This document shows, piece after piece, positions 12,101 to 20,086 of a DNA stretch of 38,263 nucleotides; the first letter of the stretch is position 1, and each line of letters starts with the position of its first letter. The translations under genes were made by a program, and so were the position numbers. Under the pieces are notes generated by a model, which saw nothing but the letters and a program-made list of their open reading frames with translations, had not been told where the DNA came from and did no database searches. The DNA comes from Selenomonadaceae bacterium (GTDB lineage Bacteria > Bacillota > Negativicutes > Selenomonadales > Selenomonadaceae): contig JAFUTY010000068.1 of NCBI GenBank assembly GCA_017484005.1, forward strand, positions 1 through 38,263, read 5' to 3'.

Positions 12101-13034
12101 CTGTGTCGTTGATATTTAAAATAGAATCGTCTCCATCACCACCGTTGATTGTTACATCGCTTGCAAGATTATCTATATAATCGTCGCCAGCTCCGCCTTC
12201 AAGGAAAACATTTTTGCCAATATTACCGATGGTATCAATTCCATTTCCTCCGGAAATTGTTACATTTTCAGCATTATTAACAATCCAATCATCGCCGGAG
12301 TCACCATAAATCTCGACAGAATTTCCGTCATTTGTTATCGAGTCATTTCCAGAGCCGCCAATAACAATCGCATTTGATCCATTGTTATAAATCGAATCGT
12401 CGCCATCTCCGGCATCGAGAGTTGCATTGATATCGCCCGCACTTCGAATTGTATCGTTGCCAGATCCTCCCAATACCAAAACATTTTCAGTGTCATAGAT
12501 TTCGAGATAATCATCGCCGATTCCGCCATCGATTGTCGAGTCATAATTATGCCAATTGTAAATTGTATCGCTGCCGGATTCTCCATAAATACTCAGATTT
12601 GAGCCGCTTTGATTTTGAATCGAGTCATCTCCATCGCCCGCGTTGATAAGCAAATTGTTCGATACACTAGTTTGAATCGAATCATTTCCATCGCCGCCGG
12701 AGATCGAAACATTATTGCTCGACTCATTAATGATCACATCGGCATCGCTTCCGCCGTCGATAGTCGTATCGCGCCCGATGTAGTTGTAGATCGTATCAGA
12801 TCCCGCACCGCCGATCAGAGTATTGAAGTCGCGATAATTGGCGATTGAATCATCACCGTCTCCGCCCAAGATACTGACGAAAGATCCAGCGTTTCGATTA
12901 TCGACAATATCATTTCCGTCGCCGGCATCGATTGTCACATTTTCATAATCGTTGTAGATCGTATCATTGCCAGATCCCGCAGTGAACATTGAATCTGAAC
13001 TGCCGAGACTATAAACAGATCCACTCAAAACCAT
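9108..13034 (-). CDS. RTX-like secreted/surface protein, 1308 residues
   Basis: The start ATG at 13034 lies 3-4 bases after AAGGAGGG. There is no Sec signal peptide. The order of parts is: RTX-like repeats (about 10-415), a capping segment, a Ser/Gly/Asp/Glu linker (about 465-548), a second short repeat block with another cap (to about 700), a β-rich region, and a C-terminal domain (about 845-1308) shared with the 844-residue neighbour. That domain holds FFGNAQFYNYANAEEAS, VVWAN and FTDTNG motifs and, near residue 1210, WGGGGDDVLIGGDGSDVFRF, a canonical RTX nonapeptide run typical of type I secretion substrates close to the C-terminus. It is probably a Ca2+-binding surface protein; its ligand is unknown. 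I find no clear promoter between it and the terminators upstream. Confidence 0.85.
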   Translation of the reverse strand: MVLSGSVYSLGSSDSMFTAGSGNDTIYNDYENVTIDAGDGNDIVDNRNAGSFVSILGGDGDDSIANYRDFNTLIGGAGSDTIYNYIGRDTTIDGGSDADVIINESSNNVSISGGDGNDSIQTSVSNNLLINAGDGDDSIQNQSGSNLSIYGESGSDTIYNWHNYDSTIDGGIGDDYLEIYDTENVLVLGGSGNDTIRSAGDINATLDAGDGDDSIYNNGSNAIVIGGSGNDSITNDGNSVEIYGDSGDDWIVNNAENVTISGGNGIDTIGNIGKNVFLEGGAGDDYIDNLASDVTINGGDGDDSILNINDTGMNLGSKSYIEQILVDAGDGNDLIGTSLTSDITIYAGNGSDTISNIGNNALLLGNEDNDLIINISGTNVTMIGGTGDDTLAGFDGGIDVFQYLAGDGNDLIQNFGSEDILSINSGSLISSVLSGSDLIISVGDESITVEGIGSQSINIIGSFAESSGSDTGSDSGSSEGSDSIGSDSGSSEGSDSIGSDSGSSTGSDTGSTDGSDSSGSDSGSSEGSNSGSSEGSNSIGSDSTSSIGSDGTISIPTDNYSLTTSGSNDSIFNSYSSVTIDSGSGDDVILSYGKYASISTGTGDDLIYNSSNGYRATLIGGAGDDSIYNAATGVMIFGGSGADSIVNDGGATIDAGFGNDTIVGNNSRSEVFLYSTGDGNDLIQNFGSEDTFSIASGSINSSLLSGSTLILGIGNSSVTLEGTGAQTFGQSSDSTGSSTVDYSGLFVNDSSVSGTLSSSTANYISIDESGNISISTVASGSDSAIVSIDSSSASLVATTNDSLSLDFVGGTITDWNATLSAGDDEIYIFNITSGNFNTGSGQDVLAVSSVLAGDITLTGGGDGNAFNAQAATVSSASSQNTITLTDIDLDNDDVIFVDAGIENLTADFFGNAQFYNYANAEEASTSGVLAKNVFDASGLVKDLGMTFSMVNMADSSLATGDPIDAEDITTVVWANSKATTINFEDQTNSILLFTDTNGRRGDSVNLVGEFDDTIHAGRNDTINAGDGNDLIFVDTLHSGADVFIDSGDGNDTIYAGNRTHIAFDADAEGNDLVLDWNSSDVIGLNSIPSSASIDGSGNLVIRSDNGTLTLDMGSESFGSDNMVAININGSDGILRAAGSDHQVIYDRDVTMYDGGSNGTLIIDTNRSVEVDLNTDSFNNIIDIDAGSATGYMNLSGNSSNNIIRGGRKSSTLWGGGGDDVLIGGDGSDVFRFDLEDGNVTISGGSSNDIVDMTSFTADDIAGWEFTSGGVIIATTSDQSLTIDGKNMTTFSLSGATYTADFENQTWNS
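11390..11640 (-). repeat. Degenerate repeats coding a Ser/Gly/Asp/Glu linker
   Basis: A 39-bp unit encoding SGSSEGSDSIGSD appears twice back to back, flanked by shorter variants. It forms an acidic, flexible spacer between the two repeat blocks of the 1308-residue RTX protein. It is the counterpart of the 18-bp linker array at the left edge but with another unit. Confidence 0.8.
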
Positions 13035-13142
13035 TTCCCTCCTTAAAAAATTTTTTCTAATATATCAAACGAATCTCAAAAAAACCTTGTGATAAATTCT
13101 CGATATCAATTCAAATTCCCTTTAAACAATCTCAAAAATAAA

Positions 13143-13175
13143 AATGATCGAGTTACAAAATGTTTCTCGATCATT
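13143..13175. terminator. Bidirectional terminator-like hairpin
   Basis: Perfect 10-bp arms aatgatcgag (13143-13152) and ctcgatcatt (13166-13175) with a 13-nt loop. They are followed by T on the plus strand and by a T-rich stretch on the minus strand. It backs up the stronger terminator at 13197-13221 and insulates the next gene. Confidence 0.75.
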
Positions 13176-13196
13176 TTTTGTTCGGAAATAAAAAAA

Positions 13197-13221
13197 GAGA
13201 GCGGATTTTTCGTCCGCCCTC
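13197..13221 (-). terminator. Terminator of the 844-residue RTX gene
   Basis: Arms gagagcgga (13197-13205) and tccgccctc (13213-13221) pair over nine positions, one of them G·T on the minus-strand RNA. A T run follows on the minus strand. Confidence 0.85.
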
Positions 13222-13269
13222 AAAAATACCAGAGGTTTCTTTTTAGGTCATACGCCCAAGAATTTTTAA

Positions 13270-15804
13270 TTACGCCTGGGTGATAGAGCCGTTTGCATAA
13301 TCGATTGTGTAGGTTGTTCCACCGATATTGAGATTCGTGAGATTTGTTCCATTGATGGTGAGAGACTGATCAGTATTGCTCGTGGTGATGACCAAACCGC
13401 TGTTGGTGAAGTCATAGCTTGCGATATCACTGACGGTGAAGGAGCTCATATCAATGACATCGTTCGATGCACCATTCTGGATCGTGACATTGCCATCGGA
13501 TGCGGTGAACTGGAATGTATCTTTGCCATCGCCGCCGATAAGAGTGTCATTTCCGCCGCCGCCCCAGAGAGTCGATGCTTTCGTTCCGCCATAGAGGACG
13601 TTGTCATCGCTGTCGCCGAGGAGTGTGAGTTTACCGCTTGCATCGCTTGCATCGACGTTAGCAATATTCGCATAGGTTGAAGTGCTAAGATCGATCGTTG
13701 TAGTTCTGCTGGTATCAACAACGAGTTCCGCATCAGTTCCTGCGTAGTAGGTAACATCCTTGTCATAGGTGACAGTTCCGTTATCTGCAACACGCAAGAC
13801 GCCATCTGTACCATTGAGATTATACTTGAAGTCGGTCGTGCTGGAGAAGTTCTCGCTACCATCGATGAGCATCGTAGCGGTATCGGTTGTGACCATCAAA
13901 TTGCCGCCGGTGAGTGAGAAGGTTGGGACAGCAGATCCCTCAACTGCGATAACGTTGCCCTTCTTAACATCGCCTGCAACGAATCCAGTAACAGTATCGT
14001 TACCTTCAGCAGTTGCATCGAAGACAACATATGCACCGTTCGCGCTGTAGTTGAAGTCGATAAGATCATCGCCGCCACCAGCGTTGATAGTGTCATTCTT
14101 ACCAGCATGGATTGTATCGTTGTAATCGCCACCGAGGCTTACGATATCGCCATTCTTACCGTTGGTATCGGTGAAGACGATAACTTCTGCATTCTGAGAA
14201 TTGCTGAAGTCGATAGTTGCAGAAGATCCAGCATTTGCCCAGACAACATTGTAGATCGCGCTTTCATCGACTGCATTTTCGTCGTCGAGAGATGCAGATC
14301 CATCAGCCATACGGAGCATCGAGAAGCTCGTTCCAATGCTTTCGACAAGAGCCGATGCATCGAGGACGCTGTTCGAATAGACGCCCGCAGTGGATGCTTC
14401 CTCTGCGCTTGCATAGTTGTAGAACTTACCAGTTCCGAAGAAGTCTTTGGTGAGATTTTCAATACCTGCATCGACTTTCAAAACATCGCTTGCATTGAAG
14501 CTGATGTCGGTGATAGTGATAACAGCTTGATCTGCAGCGGTCGAGACAGTCACATCAGAGGTTGCATAGAAGGTATTTCCGGAATCAGGATTGTTATCAT
14601 TCGCGCCACCAGACATGCTGATCTTCGCACCTGTCTTAAGTCCAGAGAATACAGCAGCGATCTTGCTTTCCTCGCTGAACTTCAAGTTACCGCTTGCGAT
14701 ATTACCAACGTTGACTGCAAAGTTTCCAGCGCTCTTAGTGAAGTCTGCATTGACTTTTCCAATAGCAGCACCGCCGCCAAAGTTGAGAGTTGCATCCTCG
14801 TCAACATTAGAACCACCGGTATAAGTTGCGGTGATGAGTCCAGTCGACGAATCTACGCTGAAGTCGACATCTGCAATAGCTTCAGAGGTTACAGCTTGGC
14901 TACCAGTAGTTGCGATAAGGTTTCCATTTTCATCGAGAGTAAATGTAACTGAACCGCTTGTGAGATCTGAAACGCTGTTAACTGCAGAACCAAAATCAAC
15001 AGCAGATCCTTCATAACCGAGCAACGAAGCAGAACTGCTACCTGCGATTGCCGTATCACTACCGACAGTTACATTACCAGAAGTACTACCGCTAACGACG
15101 TTGACATTAGATCCAGAGCCTTCAGGTGTAGGTTCTGGCGAAGAAGTTGTATCACTACCAGATCCAAAGACATAGACGCCATTAGTACCGGAGATATCGC
15201 TAGATCCTACACTTGCGAGGAAGATCGAGTTAGATCCGGAGGAAATCTGAACACCGCTACCGGTATCAGTCAAAGTTGCATCAGAGCCTGCATTGATTGT
15301 GACTCCAGAGCCAAATCCTTCGATAGTATCGAGTCCATCGAGACCATCGATGTAAACAGATCCATCAGATCCGACATAGATCGAATCGTTCCCAGCACCA
15401 GCGTTGACAGTGTAATTTCCGCCGCTGATTGTGATGTAGTCGTTGTCAGCACCGAGAGAAATAACGCCGTCACCAACAGTTGCGAGAACGGTATCTGCAC
15501 CCGCGCCAGTATTGACTTTAACGCCCGATGCAGCACCACCGATGGTGATGTAATCGTTAGCAGCTCCGCCAGTGACTTCGACATTTGCGCCGAGAACACT
15601 GACATTTGCAGAAACGCTATCGGCAACAGTCAAAGTAGTTTCACTACCGACTGCAAGGACATCAGCGGCAACCGTAGAACCGTTACCAAGCTCGACGTAA
15701 GAACCAAACAATGTAGCTTCAGCATTTGCAACAGAACCAACAGTGTCATCAAAAAGCTGATCATTGAACATAAAGTTCTTGACACTAGAGATAAACTCTT
15801 TCAA
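13270..15804 (-). CDS. RTX-family surface/secreted protein, 844 residues
   Basis: The start is TTG at 15804 with GGGAGG eight bases upstream. The product begins MKEFISSVKNF and has no Sec signal. Residues about 30-200 are Gly/Asp repeats. A Ser/Pro linker follows at about 205-225, then a β-rich central region. The C-terminal 450 residues match the neighbouring 1308-residue protein (FYNYASAEEAS, VVWAN, FTDTNGKNGD, DTIHAGKNDTINAG). WGGGGNDTLIGGDGKDTFQF near residue 743 is a canonical RTX motif pair. The base composition is somewhat richer in G+C than in the giant gene, and the promoter is strong with a long leader, which suggests an abundant product. A surface-layer-like or type I-secreted role is inference. 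Confidence 0.85.
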   Translation of the reverse strand: MKEFISSVKNFMFNDQLFDDTVGSVANAEATLFGSYVELGNGSTVAADVLAVGSETTLTVADSVSANVSVLGANVEVTGGAANDYITIGGAASGVKVNTGAGADTVLATVGDGVISLGADNDYITISGGNYTVNAGAGNDSIYVGSDGSVYIDGLDGLDTIEGFGSGVTINAGSDATLTDTGSGVQISSGSNSIFLASVGSSDISGTNGVYVFGSGSDTTSSPEPTPEGSGSNVNVVSGSTSGNVTVGSDTAIAGSSSASLLGYEGSAVDFGSAVNSVSDLTSGSVTFTLDENGNLIATTGSQAVTSEAIADVDFSVDSSTGLITATYTGGSNVDEDATLNFGGGAAIGKVNADFTKSAGNFAVNVGNIASGNLKFSEESKIAAVFSGLKTGAKISMSGGANDNNPDSGNTFYATSDVTVSTAADQAVITITDISFNASDVLKVDAGIENLTKDFFGTGKFYNYASAEEASTAGVYSNSVLDASALVESIGTSFSMLRMADGSASLDDENAVDESAIYNVVWANAGSSATIDFSNSQNAEVIVFTDTNGKNGDIVSLGGDYNDTIHAGKNDTINAGGGDDLIDFNYSANGAYVVFDATAEGNDTVTGFVAGDVKKGNVIAVEGSAVPTFSLTGGNLMVTTDTATMLIDGSENFSSTTDFKYNLNGTDGVLRVADNGTVTYDKDVTYYAGTDAELVVDTSRTTTIDLSTSTYANIANVDASDASGKLTLLGDSDDNVLYGGTKASTLWGGGGNDTLIGGDGKDTFQFTASDGNVTIQNGASNDVIDMSSFTVSDIASYDFTNSGLVITTSNTDQSLTINGTNLTNLNIGGTTYTIDYANGSITQA

Positions 15805-15818
15805 TGAATAAACCTCCC

Positions 15819-15917
15819 TTAATCGTCGTGCGTCCGGTCAATTTCCGCACATTCAAAACTATATTCGATTATCAAATCCGCTCCTCCCATAGCGGCGGCA
15901 ATCGTTTCAGACTGCAT
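15819..15917 (-). CDS. Possible 32-residue leader ORF upstream of the 844-residue RTX gene
   Basis: ATG at 15917 opens a 32-codon frame ending in TAA at 15819-15821, immediately before the GGGAGG of the RTX gene. Translation would therefore end on the next gene's ribosome site, a classic layout for coupling. The peptide starts MQSETIAAAMGGADLIIE and is acidic. No good ribosome site precedes its ATG, so translation is uncertain. The same stretch can form the hairpin CCGCT-loop-AGCGG (about 15879-15895), whose loop contains GGGAGG. I do not recognise the peptide. Confidence 0.3.
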   Translation of the reverse strand: MQSETIAAAMGGADLIIEYSFECAEIDRTHDD

Positions 15918-15951
15918 AGAAAAAATCCGACCGGAATGCTTACCGTGAGAA

Positions 15952-15980
15952 ATTCTAGTTTTTTCGATATTGACTGTCAA
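15952..15980 (-). promoter_or_regulatory. Promoter of the 844-residue RTX gene
   Basis: TTGACA (15975-15980, minus strand) and TAGAAT (15952-15957) are 17 bp apart. The predicted start near 15945 gives a leader of about 140 nt before the TTG start. Between here and the plus-strand gene at 16232 the DNA is AT-rich and holds only the inverted repeat at 16090-16122. Confidence 0.85.
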
Positions 15981-16089
15981 TAAAAAATTTATTAAAACCT
16001 TTCCAATATCGATTCAAAAAATTTTTTCATCGACAATCTCGAATCGAAAAACTGAATCTCGTTTCGACGAAATTTACTCCAATTCAAAG

Positions 16090-16122
16090 ATTGTTGCATT
16101 AGAATTTTTCTTCCGCAACAAT
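16090..16122. other. Inverted repeat between divergent genes
   Basis: Perfect 8-bp arms attgttgc (16090-16097) and gcaacaat (16115-16122) flank a 17-nt AT-rich centre. No T run follows. It could be an operator between the RTX promoter and the LPP20-like gene, or part of an RNA leader. Confidence 0.35.
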
Positions 16123-16231
16123 TAGAAATTATTGAGTGAAAATTTTTTCATCGATCGAGCGGGATTTTAATTATTGTGTGATAAATTGCAAGCTGGATTT
16201 TGAATTGTTTTGAATTAGGAGAGTGAATCAA

Positions 16232-17038
16232 TTGATCAAAAAATTTCTTTTGACGCTTTTTGCAACATCGATTTTCATTTCGACGGCATCGGCAGAAGTT
16301 CAAACATTCGACGGCGTTGGAGAATATATAATGAGTGATTTTGAAACTCCGGACGTCGCGAAAACTCATGCCAAGGAACGCGCTGAAAAAAATGCATTGG
16401 AACAGGCTGGAGTGTTTGTCGAATCTGAACTAAATGTTGAGAATCAAACTGTAACGAGTGAAATGATTCGAACTGCAACGCTTGGAATCATAAAAATTGA
16501 AAATGTATCATATGAACTTGAGCCGATTGAAAACGAGGGATTATTGGTTCGATGCACACTCGCCGCGACAATCGATCCGGATCATGTTGAGGAATTAATA
16601 TCCGAGCGACAGAAGGAAGATCGATTGAAAACTGTCGAGCCTGTTGCGGAATCGAATGTGCCCTCTGACGCGGATCAATTATTTCAAGATGGACAATATC
16701 GGCGAGCGATCTTGCTATTCACTCAAGCGATAGCGAAGGATTCATCGAATGAAGTTTTATATGTGAAACGTGGAATCTGTTTTGCGGAGTTGGAAGAATA
16801 TCGTCGCGCAATTTCAGATTTTCAACGTGCGCAAAATTTAGATCCGAACAATGAGTGGATTGATCGAGCGATTCGCGAATGTGAGCGTCGAGATCGAATG
16901 AAAAACTCTCGCGACGATCGATTTGAGGATCGAGATTATCGCGAGCCTTCCCAACCTACTCGACGAGTTCAACCCTCTCAGCCCTCGAGACCATCGCGTC
17001 CATCTCAAACTCCTCAACCGCGGCGATATAGATATTAA
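16232..17038 (+). CDS. Secreted LPP20-like protein with TPR repeats
   Basis: I choose TTG at 16232 because AGGAG (16217-16221) is at the right distance. A GTG at 16223 in the same frame is directly abutted by that site. The protein is 268 residues. A signal peptide (MIKKFLLTLFATS, cleavage after TASA) leads into a domain resembling LPP20/FlgO-type envelope proteins (VGEYIMSD, many Ala/Glu, EQAGVFVESE). Two tetratricopeptide-like helical repeats follow at about 145-215 (LFQDGQYRRAILLFTQAI, FAELEEYRRAISDFQRA). The tail is rich in Pro, Ser and Arg. It is probably periplasmic or outer-membrane-associated. The exact role is unknown. Confidence 0.8.
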   Translation: MIKKFLLTLFATSIFISTASAEVQTFDGVGEYIMSDFETPDVAKTHAKERAEKNALEQAGVFVESELNVENQTVTSEMIRTATLGIIKIENVSYELEPIENEGLLVRCTLAATIDPDHVEELISERQKEDRLKTVEPVAESNVPSDADQLFQDGQYRRAILLFTQAIAKDSSNEVLYVKRGICFAELEEYRRAISDFQRAQNLDPNNEWIDRAIRECERRDRMKNSRDDRFEDRDYREPSQPTRRVQPSQPSRPSRPSQTPQPRRYRY

Positions 17039-17055
17039 TGTAAGAAACTGAAAAA

Positions 17056-17092
17056 AGATCCCCCGACTTCCGTGTTGGAAATCGAGGGATCT
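17056..17092. terminator. Bidirectional terminator between convergent genes
   Basis: Arms agatccc-c-cga (17056-17066) and tcg-a-gggatct (17082-17092) have an A run before and a T run after, so the hairpin can stop both the LPP20-like gene and the TonB receptor gene. Confidence 0.9.
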
Positions 17093-17127
17093 CTTTTTTT
17101 GTTCGGAATTGAATCGAAAATCGAGGA

Positions 17128-19011
17128 TTAGAATTTGTAAGTTGCACCGATTTGGAAAAATCTTCCTGGAGCGGTTGCTCCGCTATAAACGTTGGAATAA
17201 TCCTCGTCAGTGAAATTGAGAGTTCTAAAATATACAGATGTTCGATCCGTGAAGTCGTAGCTCGTGTTGAAATCGAAAACTCCATAGGACTTCGATGCGA
17301 AAACTGCATCATTGAGACCGCTCGCTATGACTCCGAGGAGATTTGCACGCCATTTTCCGAGATTATAATGGACTCCGAGTCGATAGCCATTTGGTTGTCC
17401 GTACATTATACGATAGATCCAATCTCCAGATTTACTATCGTTATCCAAACTTGTATGAGAATAACCAAGATCATAACTCCAGCGATCGCTCACATTTTGT
17501 TTAAATGAGATTTCCAACCCGCGATTTTTTTGAATTAGATCATTGTCAATATATTGGATGTATTGCTGAAAAATCGTTGAGTAAAATTCATGCCAACTTG
17601 CAGAATTTTTCAATTTGTTTTGAAAGAAACTCAGTGACGCACTTGTATAATCATTGAAATCATGTTCGATACCGATTGTTGCACTATATCCTGTCTCTGG
17701 ATCTAGCCCCAACGTGGAACGAGGAATGTCTTTTGTAGCATCACCTTCCCAATTTCTAATTAACTGAACTATAGGTTGGTAATACCCTCCAAGTTGCCAA
17801 AGAGAACCTGAAGTAAATCCATCATAATACATGTATAATTCTCCAATGGTCGGAATACTGTACGTTTTTCCCCATGATGCATAGATTTTCGTCTTATCAT
17901 CGGGACGATAGTTCGCCGCAATCTTTGGAGACCAGTTATTACCATATCCTGCAGAATCGTGATCGTAACGAAGTCCAGGAACGACTGTCCATTTGTTTCC
18001 TAAACTGATCGTATCTTGAATATACGATGCCACAGTATCGACTTTATCATCATAGCCATTTCCAAGACTCGATGCTTCAACTCGATGCCATTCGACGCCG
18101 GCGATAAATTTATGGCGATCCCCCAATTCCCAACCGTTTTGATATTCTGCACCCTGGATTCTCGAATCGCCATATAAAAAATCAGTGCCGCTATTTCGTC
18201 CTTTGTGGTAATTATTGAAATATCGAATCCATCCAGGTGTTGAAGTATCTTCTTTGAATTTATACTCGATGCTCGAGCTGTTGTACATGTTATAATAATC
18301 TGTGACCAAATCATCGGCAAAATCGTGAGATTTATGCATGTAACTGACAGTCAGCGAATTTCGGTCACTGAATGTGTCATCAACACGAATCGAAAGATCG
18401 CGATCTTTATAGTCGTTGTAATTGTAGTAGAACTTTCCAATTCCAGGGTGTTTCAATTCGTCACTTCCACCTAATCCTGCAGTGACAAACCAACTCAATT
18501 TCCCTTTGACTCCTTGATTTGTCGCCTCAAGATTATATTGATGCCAAGATCCATAATTCACATCGACGGTAGTTTCATCGCGATTACCTTTTTTAGTAAT
18601 AACGTTTACAATTCCACCAACAGCATCAGATCCATAAAGCGCAGATGCTCCACCCTTAACAATCTCGATGCGTTCAATCATCTTGAGAGAAGGAATTAAA
18701 CTTAAATCGCATAATCCAGCATTTTGATCACGATATACACCGGCTCCAATATAAGCTTCTTGACTTGGATTTGCTTTATGACCATCAATCAATAAAAGGA
18801 CTCGACTACTTCCATTAATATTAACGAAACCAGATGTATCTCCTCTGCCGTATTGTGTAACAACAACGCCATTAACATGACTCAATGCCTCAGCGACCGT
18901 TGAATAATGATTTTTCTCGATTTCATCAGCACTGATAACCGAAACATTCGCTGGAGTATCCCATTTGCTCGTCGGAATTCTTTCTGCAGACATAACGAAA
19001 TAGTCTGTCAA
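17128..19011 (-). CDS. TonB-dependent outer-membrane receptor, lacking its signal peptide
   Basis: The 627-residue frame begins at TTG 19011, but there is no good ribosome site there. It holds a TonB plug domain (TPANVSVISADEIEK, VLLLIDGHKANPS, ERIEIVKGGASALYGSDAVGGIVNVITKK, about residues 20-140) and a β-barrel with aromatic-terminated strands, ending in Phe (FFQIGATYKF), as outer-membrane barrels do. Such receptors import iron chelates, cobalamin or similar ligands; the substrate cannot be read from sequence. The signal peptide is encoded upstream in the same frame (19045-19173) but separated by a TAA at 19042-19044. As drawn, the receptor could not be exported, so the gene is a fresh pseudogene, a sequence error, or recoded. 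Confidence 0.85.
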   Translation of the reverse strand: MTDYFVMSAERIPTSKWDTPANVSVISADEIEKNHYSTVAEALSHVNGVVVTQYGRGDTSGFVNINGSSRVLLLIDGHKANPSQEAYIGAGVYRDQNAGLCDLSLIPSLKMIERIEIVKGGASALYGSDAVGGIVNVITKKGNRDETTVDVNYGSWHQYNLEATNQGVKGKLSWFVTAGLGGSDELKHPGIGKFYYNYNDYKDRDLSIRVDDTFSDRNSLTVSYMHKSHDFADDLVTDYYNMYNSSSIEYKFKEDTSTPGWIRYFNNYHKGRNSGTDFLYGDSRIQGAEYQNGWELGDRHKFIAGVEWHRVEASSLGNGYDDKVDTVASYIQDTISLGNKWTVVPGLRYDHDSAGYGNNWSPKIAANYRPDDKTKIYASWGKTYSIPTIGELYMYYDGFTSGSLWQLGGYYQPIVQLIRNWEGDATKDIPRSTLGLDPETGYSATIGIEHDFNDYTSASLSFFQNKLKNSASWHEFYSTIFQQYIQYIDNDLIQKNRGLEISFKQNVSDRWSYDLGYSHTSLDNDSKSGDWIYRIMYGQPNGYRLGVHYNLGKWRANLLGVIASGLNDAVFASKSYGVFDFNTSYDFTDRTSVYFRTLNFTDEDYSNVYSGATAPGRFFQIGATYKF

Positions 19012-19041
19012 TTCGAGATAATCGATGAACTCCTCATTTGA

Positions 19042-19173
19042 TTATCCAGGCTCAAGATCAATTTCTTGAGAATCAGTCGAAACAGGGGCGGCTTGAGTCA
19101 TCGGAGCGGGAGAAACAGTATATCCCAACACGAACGCACTCAAGATCGCTCGGCGCAATTTTTTGTAAATCAT
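19042..19173 (-). pseudogene. Signal-peptide portion of the TonB receptor, ended by an in-frame TAA
   Basis: ATG at 19173, preceded by GGAAGGGA, opens 43 codons: basic MIYKKLRR, a hydrophobic core (AILSAFVLGYTV), and a cleavable Ala-rich end (TQAAP). It stops at TAA 19042-19044. The frame then continues without another stop through SNEEFIDYLE into the receptor plug. The phase is identical (129 bp from ATG to TAA, 33 bp from TAA to the TTG at 19011). A weak promoter (TTGAGC, 17 bp, TGTAAA) may lie about 40-60 bp upstream. Confidence 0.8.
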
Positions 19174-19280
19174 AAAAATCGTCCCTTCCATGAAATTTAA
19201 TTTTTACAATCATCGTGACTGCGTTGCTCAATATTCTTCGTTTTTGACAGATTCCCTTTGCTAAAAATTTTTTCTAATCT

Positions 19281-19808
19281 TTATTTAAGATTTGGATTTT
19301 GTTTAATTGACAGTCTAGAAGTAATTTCTCGAGAAACACTCCCGATTAAAAAGCCTGTTATGATTCCGATCGTCCCTAATATCGGTAAATAATTCCAGAT
19401 CGAGCACGAATTCATTAAAATTGATGCAATGAAGATTTGTGTTGAATTATGAAAAAATCCTCCAGCACTTGATACTCCAATGATTGAAAAAATTCTCAGC
19501 CATTTTAACAGAATCATGGCTATAAAACTTGAAATTCCGGCTGCCGCTGAATATAAAAAAATTGCTCCGCCGCCGAAAAATATCGAGGTCAGAGCAATTC
19601 TCAAACTCAAAATTATCAATGCAATTTTTGAGTTTAAAATATACAAACTTGTGACTGTTATAAGATTTGATAACCCGATTTTTGCTCCAGGCGGCAGAAT
19701 CGGTAGTGAAACTGCTGATTCGAGGATGAATAATGAGATCGATATCGACGTTAAAACTGAAATCAATGCGATTTTTTTATTTCTATTAATATTTTGTGAG
19801 GAAGACAT
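19281..19808 (-). CDS. Gx transporter family membrane protein (heptaprenyl diphosphate synthase component I-like)
   Basis: 175 residues with about five hydrophobic segments and the family signatures LPPGAKIGLSNLI (about 40-52) and GGGAIFLYSAAAG. This family is often annotated as heptaprenyl diphosphate synthase component I, but its members look like small integral membrane transporters. It sits in a tight cluster downstream of the NusG-domain-II gene and overlaps it by 46 bp from the ATG at 19808. A TTG farther in overlaps the upstream stop but lacks a ribosome site. The N-terminus MSSSQNINRNKKIALISVL resembles family starts, so I keep the ATG. Confidence 0.8.
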   Translation of the reverse strand: MSSSQNINRNKKIALISVLTSISISLFILESAVSLPILPPGAKIGLSNLITVTSLYILNSKIALIILSLRIALTSIFFGGGAIFLYSAAAGISSFIAMILLKWLRIFSIIGVSSAGGFFHNSTQIFIASILMNSCSIWNYLPILGTIGIITGFLIGSVSREITSRLSIKQNPNLK

Positions 19809-20086
19809 GCTATAACATCGCCAGCTTTAGAGATTTTTCCCGTGCGAATACATGTTTTATCCGGACAATCTGCTTTATTGATATAAACTTTTCCGGAATT
19901 GATCTGAATTTCATTAAATCCATAGGAATTTTCGATCCTTATTGATTCCGAAATATTCAGATCGATCTCTCGATAAATTTTTCCGTCGATCGATATCACA
20001 ACTCGATTTCCCGTTTCGAAATTCGTGAGCGGTATCAAACTTAATACAATCATTGCGAAAATCAGAATTAGATCCGCTCGATTCAA
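19763..20086 (-). CDS. NusG domain II-containing protein
   Basis: I place the start at TTG 20086, which overlaps the alr stop (TTGA) and has GAGG eight bases upstream inside alr. An upstream ATG at 20122 in the same frame would give 119 residues. The 107-residue product has one N-terminal membrane segment (ADLILIFAMIVLSLIPL) and an extracytoplasmic NusG-II fold with the typical ADCPDKTCIRTGKISKAGD and IACLPHKI motifs. Members occur next to Gx transporters in Firmicutes, as here. The function is not established. Confidence 0.85.
   Translation of the reverse strand: MNRADLILIFAMIVLSLIPLTNFETGNRVVISIDGKIYREIDLNISESIRIENSYGFNEIQINSGKVYINKADCPDKTCIRTGKISKAGDVIACLPHKILIEIKKSH

Noticed and set aside
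14107..14952. A 281-codon plus-strand ORF opposite the 844-residue RTX gene
   Set aside because: It is Cys/Ile/Arg-rich with no domain, has no ribosome site and is the mirror of a biased repeat gene; the same occurs for many shorter ORFs across 1-15.8 kb.
4802..19044. An alternative genetic code that reads TGA or TAA as sense
   Set aside because: TGA ends the RND pump and alr, and TAA ends flgE and rpoD, all at normal family lengths. The two internal stops are also different codons.
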